The position numbers and the translations under genes are program-made. A stretch of DNA of 31,875 nucleotides from an uncultured Candidatus Melainabacteria bacterium (GTDB lineage: Bacteria; Cyanobacteriota; Vampirovibrionia; Gastranaerophilales; Gastranaerophilaceae), in the NCBI GenBank assembly GCA_934754735.1, contig CAKVJE010000010.1, positions 1 through 31,875 on the forward strand. The letters are read 5' to 3'. This document shows, piece after piece, positions 30,551 to 31,875 of this stretch (the stretch's first letter is position 1; every line of letters starts with the position of its first letter). The notes under the pieces were generated by a model, which saw only the letters and a program-made list of their open reading frames with translations, did no database searches and was not told the origin of the DNA.

Positions 30551-31875
30551 ATGAAAAAGAAAGTTCTGACTTTAGCTTTATTACTTTTAAGTTCTTGCGC
30601 TTATGCAGGTGAAAACAATGATTTAAGAACATTGTTTACTAATAACAAAGCAAATATTTGTGGAATAAATCTTAGAACTTTTAACGCTCAAGATTTAAAT
30701 GGTAACGAAATTATTGACGAAAATGAAGTCAGTGGAAATTTTTTAAATGCGATTGCGCGATTAGATGAAATAAAAAATCTCGGCATAAATACGCTTCACG
30801 TTCTACCTATAACTCCTGTTGGAAGGCTTAAAGCGCTTGGAACTGCAGGTTCAGTTTATGCAGCTGAAAACTTCTGGGATATAAATCCTCAGTTGGTTGA
30901 TAAGACTTCAAAACTTACGGATGTAGAGCAAGCAAAAAAGTTTGTTGAAGAATGTCATAAACGTGGAATTAGAGTAATTATTGACCTTCCAAGCTGTGGC
31001 GCTTATGACTTATTTTTAACTCATCCTGAATTATTTATCAAAGATGATAGGCAATGTTCAATTGTTCCTACGGATTGGACTGATGTAAGATTACTTAAAA
31101 CAGGTAACAACAAAAAACTTAATCAAGACGTAATTGATGCGCACAAAAAGTTTGTTGATTTAGTTCTATCAATCGGTGCAGATGGAATTAGAGCGGATGT
31201 TGCAACAATAAAACCTTCTGCTTTTTGGGAAGAAATTATTAAATACACCAGAAGCAAAGACCCCGAATTTATGTTCTTAGCAGAAGCGTCAGACTCTTGG
31301 AGAGAACCACCAAGTCAATACGCAGAATTTACACCTTATGACAAATTGTTGCAAGCTGGATTCGACGGATATTATGGTAGCTTTTTCAACTTAAAAGAGT
31401 GGAATGCACCTGAATTTATGGAACATATTAAATTCAATTTAAAATTGCTTGATTCATACAAAGCTCCAAAAAGTGTAATTATGAGCTTTACAACACATGA
31501 TGAAGTAAGTCCTGTTGTTTTGCATGGCGAAAACTTCTCAATAATGATTTCTTGGTTGGAAGCAACTTTGCCATTCAATCCTTATTGTATTGACGGTTTC
31601 TTTACCGGAGATGAGTATCTGTATTCTTGGGCAAATACTAAGGCTCAAAAAACTGAAACAGACGATGATACTTACTTTGTTCACAGAGGTAAATTAGATA
31701 TTTTCAATTTTTCAAGAAAACCTGACGGTAAAAATGAAAGAATCTTGAACAACTTTAAAGAAGCTTTGGCTTTCAGAAACGATAATTTGGATTTGATTAC
31801 AAAAGGTGATTTTACAGAACTAAAAACCGGCAATGACAAAGTTTTTGCATTTACTAGAAAATTGAATAAAGAACA
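30551..31875 (+). CDS. GH13 alpha-amylase family protein, exported (3' end beyond window)
   Basis: An open frame of 441 codons runs off the window. A GGGGGA site lies 6 bp before the ATG. The N-terminus MKKKVLTLALLLLSSCAYAG is a signal peptide with LSSC, an excellent lipobox (C16); cleavage after AYA as an ordinary signal is the alternative. The TIM-barrel GH13 regions are II GADGIRADVA (nucleophile D216), III FLAEASDSW (acid/base E245) and IV SFTTHDEV (D317), so the catalytic triad is complete. Region I reads VIIDLPSCGAYD in place of the usual DxVxNH. It should act on alpha-glucans in the periplasm or at the cell surface, feeding the cytoplasmic GH57 branching enzyme's pathway. Exact specificity is not visible. 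Confidence 0.85.
   Translation, partial: MKKKVLTLALLLLSSCAYAGENNDLRTLFTNNKANICGINLRTFNAQDLNGNEIIDENEVSGNFLNAIARLDEIKNLGINTLHVLPITPVGRLKALGTAGSVYAAENFWDINPQLVDKTSKLTDVEQAKKFVEECHKRGIRVIIDLPSCGAYDLFLTHPELFIKDDRQCSIVPTDWTDVRLLKTGNNKKLNQDVIDAHKKFVDLVLSIGADGIRADVATIKPSAFWEEIIKYTRSKDPEFMFLAEASDSWREPPSQYAEFTPYDKLLQAGFDGYYGSFFNLKEWNAPEFMEHIKFNLKLLDSYKAPKSVIMSFTTHDEVSPVVLHGENFSIMISWLEATLPFNPYCIDGFFTGDEYLYSWANTKAQKTETDDDTYFVHRGKLDIFNFSRKPDGKNERILNNFKEALAFRNDNLDLITKGDFTELKTGNDKVFAFTRKLNKE

Overview
The window is AT-rich bacterial chromosome from a flagellated organism with a Gram-negative (diderm) envelope. It encodes an LptD/OstA-like outer-membrane assembly protein, an EnvC-like M23 hydrolase, lipoproteins, a CsrA-FliW-flagellin regulatory set, queuosine tRNA modification (Tgt), Ffh and Ndk. 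This mix, with many short TPR proteins, small type IV pilin-like proteins, GH57/GH13 glucan enzymes and 'MAASQ' coiled-coil proteins, best fits gut Melainabacteria/Vampirovibrionia (Gastranaerophilales). That placement is inference from gene content; no rRNA is present to confirm it.

Layout. 1-400: start of rpsB (minus strand) behind a structured leader RNA. 391-3295: an orphan radical SAM enzyme and a GH57 glucan branching-type enzyme. 3346-8627 (minus): a sigma-28-driven coiled-coil protein; a five-gene run in transcription order TPR protein, fliW, csrA, TPR-like protein, coiled-coil protein; then a secreted beta-rich protein. 8926-12938 (plus): envelope run of a 37-residue membrane peptide, M23 peptidase, LptD-like protein and class II aldolase. 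13089-16180: pilin-like protein, PC4-domain protein, and a sensorless histidine kinase overlapping a REC-GGDEF-like-REC response regulator. 16253-18458: tRNA-Arg(UCU) followed by a decayed patch (gene remnant, GNAT-like gene, Fic pseudogene). 18459-18872: a small unknown gene behind a perfect sigma-28 promoter. 19029-24581 (plus): TPR protein and lipoprotein, thioredoxin-like protein and CcdA, ndk, tgt. 24588-28841 (minus): ffh, flagellin, and two repetitive low-complexity proteins. 28934-31875 (plus): a GT-C glycosyltransferase and a GH13 amylase-family lipoprotein cut by the window end.

How the parts connect. FliW, CsrA and flagellin form the known homeostatic switch (FliW binds flagellin or CsrA; CsrA blocks flagellin translation), and the flagellin leader here carries three AAGGA motifs. 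Two genes of unknown function have near-consensus or perfect FliA promoters, so they probably belong to the late flagellar regulon.

The most unusual signal is intergenic. Three elements (about 1241-1392, 14083-14205, 22615-22750) share one architecture, four 8-bp units of the form GNNNNTAA followed by the same units inverted. The unit sequence differs between elements while the two arms of each element still match. All three start a few bases after a stop codon. Separate GTAG-headed REP-like palindromes and one further inverted-repeat element are also present. I see no CRISPR array, prophage or intact transposase.
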